From Ilex aquifolium (lineage: Eukaryota > Streptophyta > Magnoliopsida > Aquifoliales > Aquifoliaceae): DNA of 64,000 bases. A program made the position numbers and the translations under genes. Each line of letters opens with the position of its first letter. Within the stretch, counting starts at the first letter, position 1. Of this stretch, positions 36,277 through 47,939 are shown piece after piece. Under the pieces are notes generated by a model. It did not search any database. It was not told the DNA's origin and saw nothing but the letters and a program-made list of their open reading frames with translations. The DNA is taken from contig OX637409.1 in NCBI GenBank assembly GCA_951799425.1, positions 11,938,960 to 12,002,959 on the forward strand, written 5' to 3'.

Positions 36277-38503
36277 TGTAATGCCCCAAAAACCACCCTG
36301 GACGGCATTACAGTCTAAAACCATTTACATAATGAGAGCACTAAGATAATCCATCAATAAGAAAAAATTTTCATTCATCATCCATAGAATTTACAATATC
36401 ATCCCAAAAGAATAAGCCAAGCTATAGAATTTACATCTCAAAGGATCAAACGTAACTTAGCAGCGGAATAACAAAAGAAAACTAAACTTCACATGATTTC
36501 AAAATAAATTCTCAAGTCTAGTACAAAAGAAGCTATGTCTCTACAGGTCCACCTCGGGATCTAGATTCCCCTCGGGTGGGGCCTCCCAATACCCCGGCTC
36601 GTCAACTCCGAGATTCTCCTCTAGCTCCAAATCTGGAAATGTTTAACTGTAGGGGGTGAGCACGAGACTCTGTAGCAAAATCTTCCCAAACTCATACAAG
36701 GTTTAGAAAAACATATATAAAATGGTCGGTCTCATTTTACAAATAGCATACATAATCTTTGAAGTAAAACAGGGACATTTTAGAATGGATCTCAAGTTTA
36801 AGTAGCAACAGTAATTTAAATGAACAGTAAAAGAAACCAAGATCCAATACATATCCATTTCCCAAAATATAAACCATTTTCCCACAAGACCTTGTGGAAT
36901 CCCATACTCCCACAAGTTCTTGCAGGAAACCATTTTTCACAATAATACAATAATCCCTAACTTGAATATTCCACAACCATATGTATATGTATCTCAAAAT
37001 GATGTGAGGCAAACCTCATGAATCAACACATTGAGTAATATCTAGCCCACACACACCCACACAAATCTTATCAAAGATATCCATCATTTAGGAAGGGCGT
37101 ATGCCATACCAATGGCAGTGACGTATCCAACCCAGGTAATAGTATACTAACCCTCTGACACGGCACCCGTGAGCAATAGCGGTTTAGTCTTACCAAAGCA
37201 CTAATCCCACTACGAGTGGTAGGAAAAATGTCAACCCACACGGAGCAAGCAACACGTCTACCCACTCTACGATATCTCGTCAAAGGCCACCCATGGTCAT
37301 CCCACACTCATAAGAGATACAATACCAAACCCAATTTCACAATTTATAAGTATATCTTAAAAACTCCCAAATTTATCACATGACAATTTCAATAAACAAT
37401 TACAAAAATACAAGAGATCACCACAACATCATTTTATTACTCAACACAAAGCACTATGGTTTCAAAATCAATAATAAAGGAAGAATTTAAGAAGAAAATC
37501 CATCACTCTCCAAAAACTAGGGTTTTGAAACACAAAAAGAGATTTCATGGGTATTCAACCCTAACTTTGTTAAAAACATGTAATTTTTGCCCAAAAGACT
37601 AAGAGATGATGATTTCATATCATATATATAACATTTAGAGCAAAACATACATATATACATAAGCCCTAACCTCAATGTAAAAGAAAGAGAAGAAATCCTC
37701 TACCTTGGTGTTCTTGAAATATAGGGCTTGAATCTTGAATCACCCTTAAATCTTGTGTTTTTCTCCTTTGATCTTGAGTTTCTCTCTTCCTTTCTTTCTC
37801 TCTAAGTGTTTCTAATGTGTTTAGGGTGAGAGTGGAGTGAAGAATGGGGTCAATGAGGGCTTGAGGTGGTGTTTTAAACCCAAAAATCCTGACTTTTTAA
37901 TTGTTCGGCGGGTGTCAGAGAAATCGTATCGGTACGCGGTACCGGTACGGTTAAGCTACTGGAGTTGGGCGTACCGGTACGCGGTACCAGTACGGTTTGA
38001 CTGACAGATTTTTTCTCTAAATTTCAGTACAGTTTTGACCCATTTAGAGGTCGAATTGGACAATTTTCATGAGACACACTTTTGTAGCCCTAGATGTATA
38101 CTATCTACTGTCAAAATTTCGGATCAATTGGAAGTCAGTATACAAAGTTATGGACAAAATACTAGAAGGTGTCCCAACTCCTTTTTACCTAAATTCTCTC
38201 TAATTGTGTTTTCACTCCGGAATACTTCCTAGCTTCCAATACACCCCATATTATCTCTCCCAATATTTTTTGACCTTCCGGATTCAATGGAAGCATTATT
38301 TTGACCTAAATTCATTTAGAAACTTACATAATCCATCTTCTCAAGCTTACACACCTTCGAAACTTAAACGTTACAATCCATTTGTCTCCCTAGTATTTAT
38401 TCCTACTATTACAATCTATTTAGTTTATTCTTACATCATTGCTTATATTAGAATTACTAAAAAAATATATTACTATATTAATCTAAACATGTGGGGGTTT
38501 ACA
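36277..38503 (-). repeat. Element H: solo LTR, Del/Tekay type
   Basis: 2227 bp flanked by exact GATAA duplications (36272-36276, 38504-38508). On the minus strand it starts TGTAAACCCCCAC and ends GGGGCATTACA, close to the TGTAAAACCC and GGGGCGTCACA ends of D and C. No internal domain is present, so it is the product of LTR-LTR recombination. It holds a four-copy palindrome array at 37926-37994. Confidence 0.8.
37926..37994. repeat. Palindrome array in solo LTR H
   Basis: Four copies of GTACCGGTAC or a one-change form in two GCGGTACC-joined pairs, separated by AAGCTACTGGAGTTGGGC. The outer flanks (AAATCGTA and TACGGTTTGACTG) resemble those around the array of A at 24312-24367. Confidence 0.85.
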
Positions 38504-40168
38504 GATAATTGATGTTGAAAGTCAATGAGTTGAATGGAAAAAGAATGAAATTCAAGAAAAGGAAGAAAAGGGGTAAGAAAAAGAAAAAAAGGATCAAAAG
38601 AAAAGGAAATGTTAAGGAAAATAAAGAAAAGAAACAAAGAGTGTGGTGAAGGTGTAAGAGTGGAATGAAAATCCCATTAGAAGGGAGGTGTTTTTGAAAT
38701 AAAAAGTCTTTCACTCGAAACAACCCTCTTTGTATCCTATGTCCTTCGTTTCTTTTGCCTCAATATCGCCCCAAGGCCCCATTATAACCTTTGAAGTCAT
38801 AAATGATCAAGAGAAGCATGAGAGATGCATAATTTTAAAGAAAATGATGAGTTAGTCTTGCTACCCAATGCCCTAGCATTCTTTTCATGAGATTATGCCA
38901 AAGTCGCTTCATTTTCATACAATGAATTTCATTTTTGGATTACATGTGAGCACACCTTGTTTTGTACACAAGATTCTATCTCACATGTATACATGGAGTG
39001 CAGGCCAGGATAACTAGAGTGTGCTTCATTGCTAAGAGTGACCTTTGGTGAGTTTTGCATTGAAGCTGAATTTGGCTAGCTATTCAAATATGGATTCTTT
39101 TGTGTAAATGCTCAAATTACCTGCCCAATTCACACGCACACGAGTTTGAAAATGAATTTGTAGGTGCATACTTTAGACTAGTATTTAAGGCTATATTGAT
39201 TCTCATGTGTGCTTAGTTCGGTCATTTGAACAATGTGTTAATTAGCTCCATGCTTGCAGAATAGGGGAATATTGCTCAACTTTCGATATTCGATAAGTTT
39301 TAGGAATACCATTGCTATTTGAATTCATGTTTCATATTTTGGGTATTCATTTTGGTAGTTTAATTTAGAACTCCATGTCTTGTACTTTGAGAACATCAAA
39401 ATCTTAAATCATGTTGCAATTTCGGAAATGACTTTAGGCATGATCATTCAATTGTGGTTCATTCGTGTGGTTCAAGTTTTTGGTAGGATAGATGTCTTAG
39501 GTAGGGTATTGGAATTTTTTGGAATTGAGTTAGGATGGATTGGAAGTGAATTTTTGAATAAAGGATTGGTTTTGCAGCAAAGGCAAAACCTTCCACAAGG
39601 TTTTTTCAAAAACCTTCCGGAAGGTTTTGTCCAGTGAGCAAAATCTTCTGGAAGGTTTTCCTCACTGGACAAAAGTGTCCCAGTAGTAAGCAAAACCTTC
39701 CAGAAGGTTTTGATCGACCTTCCGGAAGGTTTTGCCTTTGACAGTATGCAAAACCTTCCGGAAGGTTTTGATCGACCTTTTGGAAGGTTTTGCCCATAAA
39801 CCTAAAAACGAGGGTTTTAAGTTAGAATTTTTTGAAAAAGCTCTTCACATTTCCCCCAAATCAAATCATCCCAAACCCTCTCCTCTCTTCTAACCTTCAA
39901 AATACCTCTCCTAAACTTTACATTTCCAAGTTTCTCTTGATTTGGGTTCAATTTTAGGGCATTTTAGCCAAAATACAAAGTGTTCTCCATAAAACCCTAG
40001 AATTCCATTTCTCCTAAATTTCTGAAATCCTTTTTGATCTTCTCCAATTTCCTCAACTCTTTTGTGAGGGCTCGTACGAATGTGATGTCTATGGAGGTGC
40101 TTGAGCCCTTTGAGAGTATATGGTAGATGTTTTTGTTAGTTCTAGGTTTGGGGGCACTGTTGATGCTC
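38504..40168 (+). other. Element B spacer, second part
   Basis: Collinear with 23230-24738 of A. It has an A-rich GAAAAGAA stretch, the block conserved in A and E (about 38795-39250), and an ACCTTCCGGAAGGT array at 39587-39792. No conserved frame is seen. Confidence 0.75.
39587..39792. repeat. ACCTTCCGGAAGGT array upstream of env-position ORF in B
   Basis: About eight palindrome copies, several exact. It stands at the same place as the GTACCGGTAC array of A at 24312-24367, just before the env-position ORF. Confidence 0.85.
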
Positions 40169-41384
40169 ATGGCCAGTACCAAGAGCACTAGCCCTGGGTC
40201 TTCTCCACCCCCCACTAGCTCTATTTCCTGAAATAGGACCGGGGAGGGCCCAAGTGGCAAAGAGAGGCGAACCAAGGCGAGACACGAAACCCGTAGGCAA
40301 AGGATAGAGGAGAAGGGTGTAACTTGTGAGCGATATATGGATAAAGCTTCCCTTGGACCGAGGAATGAGGTGGTGAAAATTATTGAACAACGGGGGTTGA
40401 AGTTGTGGTTTGAGGAGGTCAAGGGGTACAACATAGGGCTGTGCCGTGAGTTTTACCAAAAGTTGTCAAGTTTTGGTGAGAATGGGGATAAGTTGAGAAC
40501 TAATGTGCGGGGGAAGACCTTTGAGGTGATCCCCGACACAATAGCCACGGTGATGGGCTACGAGAGACCTCCCCCAAACACTCTGGTCTACCCGCACAAC
40601 GTGGACGGGGGAAGGACTCTTAGGGACTACGCGGCTCTCACCTACGAGGACTTGACTACGTTTAGCAGAACAACATTGGTCGGGGGCCTCAAGCATTCAT
40701 ATGGAGTCATGAACAAAATTCTATATTATAACTTGATGCCCCGAGGTTCGGAGAAGAACCCAAACGTAGAAAAGTTGGCTTTACTACATGCATTTATGAC
40801 TGGGGTTGCCATTGACGTGGCGTATTTTATTTGGTTGGAGATGCGGGAGTTTGCCACGGCTGCAAAGCCAAAGGCAAACCTCCCCTTTGGTAGCCTGGTC
40901 ACCAAGCTCTGTGCTCTGGCCAAAGTGAAGATGTATGCGCATGATGTATTGCTCCCCCCAGAGACTGGAGCTATAGGGAAATCCAGTAGTCAGAAGAGGG
41001 ATGCTAGGACTGGGGGGGAGAGAGCGAGGGCTAGGGGGCCGGAGCCGTCTGCAGCAGGGCATTCTTTTTCTTCAGCACCCACACCACCAACACCTATACC
41101 AGCTCCTGCCCCGTACCACTCATCAACGCTTGGATGCATTAGAGTCCAATATGCACAACCTGACGATCATGGTTATGAGGCTATTTCAGCAAGCTTTCCC
41201 GGGTGAGACTGTCCCTGGAGGACCACCACCACCCCCATAGCCTCCAGCTGGACCCTCAACCTCTGTGCCTGTGCCTTCTATGACGGTGGAGGTGGGGGAT
41301 GATGAAGATGACGAGGAGGAGTTAGAGTCAGAGTCCGAGTCCGAGACTGAGGACGAGGACACTTTTGACGAGGAGGAGGATTGA
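40169..41384 (+). pseudogene. Element B env-position ORF (fossil)
   Basis: Starts MASTKSTSPGSSPPP. A globular part has LWFEEVKGYNIGLCREFYQKL, VRGKTFEVIPDTIATVMGYERPP and VYPHNV, parallel to A. A proline-rich part and an acidic tail (DEDDEEELESESES-like) follow. The domain resembles Transposase_32-like third ORFs of Athila elements. The upstream phrase GGGGCACTGTTGxTG before the ATG is shared with A. Broken. Confidence 0.75.
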
Positions 41385-41687
41385 GGATTTTTGGTTTTTG
41401 TTCTGAATTATGGTTGTACATAGCTAGGGTTTGTTGGGTCGGCCAGTAGAAGTACCTTTAGGTTTCGGCTGTTTTGTTTGGAACGTGAACCTTCTGTAAA
41501 GATCTTTTTGAAAAGTGATCAATGGAAATACCACAGTTGTTACATTTATATCCGTGCCCAAGCTATTTCTATAATTGCAATATGATTTTTGGATCTTGAC
41601 TACTTTGATATTACTTGTATGAATGGATGTTTAATGCAGTTTAAAGCTGTGGTTTGAAATAATATTTGCTAGGGACTAGCAAAGCTT

Positions 41688-41700
41688 AAGTTTGGGGGTG
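41688..41700 (+). other. 3' polypurine tract of element B
   Basis: AAGTTTGGGGGTG directly precedes the 3' LTR start, after the GGGACTAGCAAAGC phrase. Confidence 0.85.
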
Positions 41701-43470
41701 TGATTAGCACAAAAACATGACATATATTGTATGCTAATATACCCCTTTTTACTTGCCTTTGTCATGAAATTGGGGAGAAATGTGTTTAATCTTCGTTTGA
41801 TGGAGTTTTGTGTGAATGCAGGTAAAATGATATGAGTTAATCCCCCATTGAAGTGTTTGAAGTCAATAAAGAGGAGGGGGTAGCTTAAGGGAAGGTTTGG
41901 AGGGTGAAGAAACTAACAAAATGCAAATTGGTTGAAAACCTTCCGGAAGGTTTGGCTAAAAACCTTCCGGAAGGTTTTGCCTTGGATTCTTTTTCACTGC
42001 CAAAACCTTCCAGAAAGTTTTGCCTACTGGAGTGAAACCTTCTGGAAGGTTTTGTCTACTGGAATGAACCTTTTGGAAGGTTTTCCTTGTTGACTTCTTC
42101 ATTTAACTGTTCCTGCACAAACCTTTCGGAAGGTTTCTGTCGACCTTCCGGAAGGTTTTTGCCCAGATTTCCTAGACAGCCTGTAACTCAACCTCTGCCA
42201 TTTGGGGGTCCCACTTACACTTCTCCAACAGGTCCCCTGACATCCCTTGCACTTCTAGGAGCCTCCCCTCACCCCTACTTGGATTTGGAAGGCCATTACA
42301 ATAATGAGGAGGAGAGAGAAGAGGCATGGCAAGAAAGAAAGGCTAGGCTTGTCCTAGCCTGCACCATCCCATCCCTTTCAGCCCCCTATGATTGGAATCA
42401 CATCACACAGCTAGGGGATGGCTCCATGGACGTTTTTGGGCAAGCTCCTTCACCATTATTCATTATTAGACAGTTTTACATTGTAATATAGAGAGAGAGT
42501 CCAAGGAAGAAGATGAATAGTGTTAGAGAGAGAAGTTAATATTTTTGCATTTTCCTACCATGCATTGTCTTGTAATCTCTTGTAAGAATCCTCTAAGCTT
42601 TGTTTTTAGTCTTTAATGTCATTTATTGCAAGTTGTTTTCAAGTTTATTCTTTCATTCTAGCTTTCACCATTAATACATTCAAGTTCTTCATGTTCAAGC
42701 TTCCAAATGGGTATTAAATGCATTCTCCTATAGTTTGTATTTTCGTGCATTAATTTAACTCAATTCTTCATTACTTTATAATGTCTTTCCATTACATTAT
42801 TATCTTTCATTTAAGCATGAGTAGCTAAGCCTTTACGTTGGCCAATCCAAGGGAGGCCTCCTCTTGGGTATGCCATTTCAACTCATTTTCTTTCCTCCTC
42901 TTGGTGTACGATGGTTCGATTTGACTGGGTTGAGTGTGGACATGATTACGAGTCTTTGATATCTCGTAGACTTGTCATGCGTTATGCTTGGATCCTCACT
43001 TCCATCTAGTCCCTTGCTTCCCACGAATCAATCGAGCATCTTTGCACCATTGGAGGAAGGTTTCGAGTTGACTTGGCATTCCCATTGGAGTGAACCTTTC
43101 GGATTGGCCAACACTTGTTTCCATTTAAATTCCATCAAGATACAACCACAAACCGAACTCCAAACAACAAAAGATTTTTACACTTTACCCCTTTTATCAA
43201 AATCACCTTCAACACGATTCACCTCCTTCCCTGAGGAGACGACCTTGGAATACGATTTCCAAGTAAAACACGACATGCGAAAGTCTCTCTGTGCTTAGGG
43301 AGCACTTTTGTTCACACACACATTTTGTACATTTCATTCATCCACTATTTTGTTGCCTTTCTTTTGACATCGTTCCAAGGGAGAGTGACACTCCCCTTCA
43401 CACATACACCATACATACATTGAGGGATGATGTCCGGAGATTAGGATACTACAACGGAAACCAACAAGCA
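41701..43470 (+). repeat. Element B 3' LTR
   Basis: 1770 bp, from TGATTAGCAC to ACAAGCA, followed by CTCAG, the target duplication within C. Its palindrome array is at 41936-42162. It is uninterrupted. Confidence 0.9.
41936..42162. repeat. ACCTTCCGGAAGGT array in 3' LTR of B
   Basis: Seven copies in the same order as in the 5' LTR (28009-28233), with different single changes in some copies. Confidence 0.9.
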
Positions 43471-43475
43471 CTCAG

Positions 43476-43777
43476 CCTTGACCTGCTCACACGTGAGACA
43501 TCGACTAAGTCTGTCTCTGACGTGCCTCTTCATTCCACTCCAATAGTACTGGTGGCGAAGATCATGGTACATCTTTGTGCCACATGTATGCACAGCAAAA
43601 CAAGAGCAGCGAAACTCCCTAAGGATGTGACGCCCCTAAAATCGGGGGTCCTTTGACAAACCGTTGATCATCCCATCAACCAGTGGAAGTAACCGTGAAT
43701 GTCGTATAACCCGACACCACTTAATAACATCACCTGCACCGGGGTCATAAACAACACAAAGTTTGGGCAGAGTGTCC
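43476..43777 (-). mobile_element. Element C, 5' part: integrase zinc-finger piece and start of the other LTR
   Basis: On the minus strand the frame covering 43476-43625 reads GTKMYHDLRHQYYWSGMK and CLTCEQVKAE, the zinc-binding part of a Del/Tekay integrase, directly continuous with HQRPARLL at 14861. Bases 43626-43777 match the end of LTR C (11193-11345): TGTGACGCCCCTAAA and the phrases after it. Gag and RT are absent, so C is a heavily reduced fossil. Element E interrupts this LTR at 43778, and the rest should lie beyond the window. Confidence 0.75.
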
Positions 43778-45630
43778 TGCTTGATCAAAACTGTTGTTGT
43801 TCCTAACCTCCTAATATCATCTTTTAATGTGTATATGATATAGGTGCGAAGGGAGTGTCACTCTCCCTTGGGATGATGTCAAAAGAAAGGGCAACAGAAT
43901 GGTGGATGGAATGAAATATATGAAATGGAATGTGTGAAATGAACAAAAGTGCTCCCCAAGTGCAAGGAGTCTTTTGAGTGTCGTGTTTTACTTGGAATGA
44001 GTATTCCAAGGTCGTCTCCTCATGGAAGGAAGAGAATTGTGTGAAGGTGATTTTGTGAAAAAAAAGGAAAATGTAAAATCTTTTGAGTTTGAGTTTTGTG
44101 ATTGTGTTTTTGATAAAAATGAAATGAAACAAGTGTTGGCTAATACGAAGGGTTCATTCCAATGGGAATCCCAAATCAACTCGAAGCCTTCCTCGAATAG
44201 AGGTTAGATGAACGATTGATTCGTGGGAAGTTAGGGATGAAATGGAGGTGAGGATCCAAGCGTAACCTGTGACTAGGCCTACGGGATATCAAAGACTCAC
44301 AACCGTGTCCACTCTCAACCCAGTCAAACCGAACCATCTTACTCTGAGAGCAGGAAAGAAAATGAGTCGAAATGGCACACCCAAGAGGAGGTCTCCCTTT
44401 GGATTAGCTAACTTAAAATCTAGCTACTCATGGTAAAAGGAAAGACATGTATCATGTAAAGAGACATAATGGAGAAATGAAAAATGGAACTTGAACTAAT
44501 GCAAGAAAACTTGAACTATGAAGAAAAATATTCAAAACCCATGTTAAAACTTGAAGTGAAGAAAACTTAAATGCATTAATGGTAGATTCAAGAACATGGA
44601 ACTAAACTTGAAATACACTTGAAATAAATAAGATTAACGTACAAGAATTAAAGATTACAAGATATTTAAAGCTAGCTACAACTGAAATGGAGAGGAAAAT
44701 GCAAAAATACAAACTTCTATATGTAACTATTCATCATCTTCCTTAGGAGCTTTCTAAGCTTAGGAAGCCACCCTCTTCAAAGCTTGTAAATGTTGAATAT
44801 ATGGAGAGTGAGAGCCTGACATTTTCGTCCATGAGGGTCCCCCTAGGTGTGTGATAAGCCTCCCATCCATAGGAGGCTGAGTTGATGCATTGCACAGGCT
44901 AAGACAAGCCTAGCCACTACTCTCCTGGCTGCCCCCTTCTCTCCCATCCCCATTAATGCCATTGCCTTCAAGGTCTTCCACAAGGGTGTAGGAATCATGT
45001 AAATGTGTAAGGGATGTCAGGGGACAAGTGGGGGAATCAATGGTGGGACCCCCAAGCAAGTGGAGCATGGTTTGCAGGTGTTTTCGGCTGTTCAGCAGAC
45101 AGTACCGGTACTGTGTACCGGTACCCCGAACTCCAGAGGCAGAACCGTACCGGTACTGCGTACCGGTACTGTTTCTGCTGCGGACCAATTTTCGTATAAT
45201 CATCATAAATTTTGATCCAACCGTCTGATTGAGCTGAAATTTTCAACACAATACAGAAGACATCCAGATCTACAACTCTCATGTTTTGCACGTTTTCAGA
45301 TTCGGAGCGGATCATGGTCAAAAAGGAGGCAAAATGAGGTACTGCTACAAAATGGTGTGGGTGCTGATGCCTATGTTACCAAACACCAATACCTCCTTGA
45401 TCTCTTTCACTTTTAAGCCTCCAAATCCTCATGTAATGTGTCCATCTCTTCACCACACATCCACACATAGTTGCAAGGTTCTAAAATCCATCATTTATGC
45501 TATAATTACATGCAACATCGAAAATTCAACATTATTGACAACTTTGGCTAACTCTAAGTACTTAAATGCAAAAGTTGAGTTAAAATGCATGTGATGAGGC
45601 CTTCAAATATGCAATATTATGTGCTCATCA
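43778..45630 (-). repeat. Element E 3' LTR
   Basis: 1853 bp. On the minus strand it starts TGATGAGCACATAAT at 45630 and ends TTTTGATCAAGCA at 43778. It holds a four-copy GTACCGGTAC array at 45102-45170. Confidence 0.9.
45102..45170. repeat. Palindrome array in 3' LTR of E
   Basis: Four GTACCGGTAC copies in two pairs with GAACTCCAGAGGC between them, the reverse of CTGGAGTTC. The outer flanks CAGCAGACA and TGTTTCTGCTG are inverted repeats, so the whole module could fold into one large hairpin. The copy in the 5' LTR at 63504-63560 has three palindromes. Confidence 0.85.
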
Positions 45631-45640
45631 CACCCCCCAT
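45631..45640 (-). other. Polypurine tract of element E
   Basis: The minus strand reads ATGGGGGGTG directly before the LTR start, after the GGGACTAGCAAAGC phrase shared with A and B. Confidence 0.8.
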
Positions 45641-46316
45641 CTTAAGCTTTGCTAGTCCCTAGCAAACAAAATTTAAAAAGCAAGGAAACAAAATAAACAT
45701 ATATATATATTCCTCAATTGCATTTAGCATATGCAATAAGCCTTTAAACCCCTAGGTGATCCCTAGTGGACGAGTTTTGTCTCATGAAGGTTTCCAGTGA
45801 AGGTACCTACAAACTTCTTTTCTTAGTATCCAATATTTAAAGCATATTCCCTTATCCTAACTAGCACTGGGATTTCAAAAATAGCTTGGTCCAACATACC
45901 TGAACTAATCACACCTGAAACACATCATAGCCTTAAATGCTATTATAGAGTATTCACATACACATTCATTTTCAAACTCGCGTGTGTGTGAAATGAATAT
46001 GTAATTTAAGCATTTACTCAACGGAATTCACATTCATTTAGCCATCCAAATTCAGCTTTGATGCAAAACTCACCAAGGGTTTCCCTCAACAATGAATCAC
46101 ACTATGATTATCTTGGCATGCTCTCCATGTGTATATGTGAGATAGAATCTTGTGCTCAAAACGAAATATACTCACATATAATCAAAAAATGAAGCACATG
46201 CATAAAAATGAAACAACCTTGGCATAATCTCATGAAAGGAATGCTAGGGCATTAGATAGCAAACCAACTTCTCTTTTTCATTAAAAAGTATGCATCCCCA
46301 TGCTTCTCTAGATCAT
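45641..46316 (-). other. Element E internal non-coding block
   Basis: No conserved frame. On the minus strand it begins with AAATGATCTAGAGAAGCATG and continues through AATGCCCTAGCATTC, TATGCCAA, GATTCTATCTCACAT and TTGGTGAGTTTTGCAT, the same order as 23510-23960 in A and 38795-39250 in B. The part nearest the LTR (45706-45777) matches element I at 6286-6350. Confidence 0.75.
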
Positions 46317-47156
46317 TTAGGACATGAGCTTGCGCCCATTGATTTTTTTGATTTTACAATTTTTTTGTTGTATAAATGCCCTTCCTAACCCATCTATCCA
46401 AACATAGCAAGGATAATGATTCAAAATTCTCCACCAAACCGAGGTGTAGGCAAGTTTATGCAATTCCAACAATGGAGTATAAAATTTCTCTTTAAAAATT
46501 TCTACACTTAACTCCATTGCAATTCCCTCCCCAAGTTGTGAAATGTGAATCTCAACACCACTCATAGATGGAAAAATGACCTTGGGCTCATTAGCCTCAT
46601 GTGAGATAATAACTTCATCAAATTTTTCACAATCAAGAGTGGTGGGAGATTCAACATCAATTTGCACTCCATTGGGATGATCATCCTCAATACATTGACT
46701 ATGTTCAAGATGTTGTTCTTCATGCATAGTACTTATAGCATTAGTCAATGCAATAACGTCATCTCTAATTTCATAAAATTATTGGGCTACTTGGGCATTG
46801 ACTTCCATTTGATATTGCATAAACTCGTAAAGAATATTTTCCAATCCTTGTTCGGTTGAGTCCTCATATGTTGTATAGTGGTAAAATTCATTTGGTGGTG
46901 TGAGATTGGATGAAAAATTATAGGGTTCATTCTCCCAACCATAACTCGAATAACTCGGTGTAACATAATGGTCGGGGTAAAAATTTTCGGAGGCCAAAAT
47001 TGAATTTGAACCTTCGCATGCAAAGTCTTGAACCGGATAATTTATTGGGCACTCACTAGTGATATGCCCATACTCTTCACAAATCTCACAGACATTTTCA
47101 TAATATGGGGTATTTAATACATTATCATAAAAATTATAAGACATTACATAAAACAA
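46317..47156 (-). pseudogene. Element E gag remnant with zinc knuckle (fossil)
   Basis: On the minus strand one frame reads CEICEEYGHITSEC, a CCHC zinc knuckle of the Athila gag type, followed by an asparagine/tyrosine-rich tail and a QYQMEVNAQ phrase. A second frame holds the SGVEIHISQLGEG stretch also present in fragment L. Capsid, protease, RT and integrase are not seen. The remnant may have kept an RNA-binding role or be a relic. Confidence 0.65.
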
Positions 47157-47269
47157 AAGCTATTTACAAACTATTTACAAAAGAGACGACATACCTTGGC
47201 CCATGATGAAAATCACGAGACTTACCTATGCCGTCCAAAATCACCTTTGAACTCGACGCTTAACCTTCC

Positions 47270-47286
47270 TCGGCAACGGCGCCAAA
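47270..47286 (-). other. Primer binding site of element E
   Basis: The minus strand reads TGGCGCCGTTGCCGAGGA just after the LTR end, the Athila tRNA-Asp-type site with one difference from the common form. Confidence 0.8.
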
Positions 47287-47288
47287 AA

Positions 47289-47939
47289 TGCTTGATCAAA
47301 ACCGTTGTTGTTCCTAACCTCATAATATCATCCCTTAATGTGTATATGATATAGGTGCGAAGGGAGTGTCACTCTCCCTTGGGATGATGTCAAAAGAAAG
47401 GGCAACGGAATGGTGGATGGAATGAAATGTATGAAATGGAATATGCGGAATGAACAAAAGTGCTCCCCAAGCGCAATGAGTCTTTTGAGTGTTGTGTTTT
47501 ACTTGGAATGAGTATTCCAAGGTCGTCTCCTCAGGGAAGGAAGGGAATTGTGTGAAGGTGATTTTGTGAAAAAAAAAGGAAAATGTAAAATCTTTTGAGT
47601 TTGAGTTTTGTGATTGTGTTTTTGCTAAAAATGAAATGAAACAAGTGTTGGCTAATCCGAAGGGTTCATTCCAATGGGAATCCCAAATCAACTCGAAGCC
47701 TTCCTCGAATAGAGCTTAGATGAACGATTGATTCGTGGGAAGCTAGGGACGAAATGGAGGTGAGGATCCAAACATAACCCGTGACTAGGCCTATGGGATA
47801 TCAAAGACTCACAACCATGTCCACTCTCAACCCAGTCAAACCGAACCATCGTACTCTGAGAGCAGGAAAGAAAATAAGTCGAAATGGCACACCCAAGAGC
47901 AAGTCTCCCTTGTATTAGCCAACTTAAAATCTAGCTACT
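47289..47939 (-). repeat. Element E 5' LTR, first part
   Basis: Matches 43778-44427 with about 31 substitutions. It is cut at CTACT, the target duplication of F, and resumes at 61167. Confidence 0.85.

Larger units (their letters stand above)
14862..43470 (+). mobile_element. Element B: Athila-lineage Ty3/gypsy element with two later insertions
   Basis: The LTRs start TGATTAGCACAAAA and end CAAGCA/CAAGCT. The 5' LTR is in two parts (14862-15053 and 27956-29548) because element A inserted in it. The interior runs 29549-41700 with gag, protease, RT, RNase H, integrase, an internal polypurine tract, a long spacer (split by solo LTR H) and an env-position ORF. Without the insertions B is about 13.5 kb, normal for Athila. 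LTR divergence is around 3% in the part compared. It is broken, with roughly ten or more breaks in its coding parts. Its target is the integrase of C. Confidence 0.85.
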
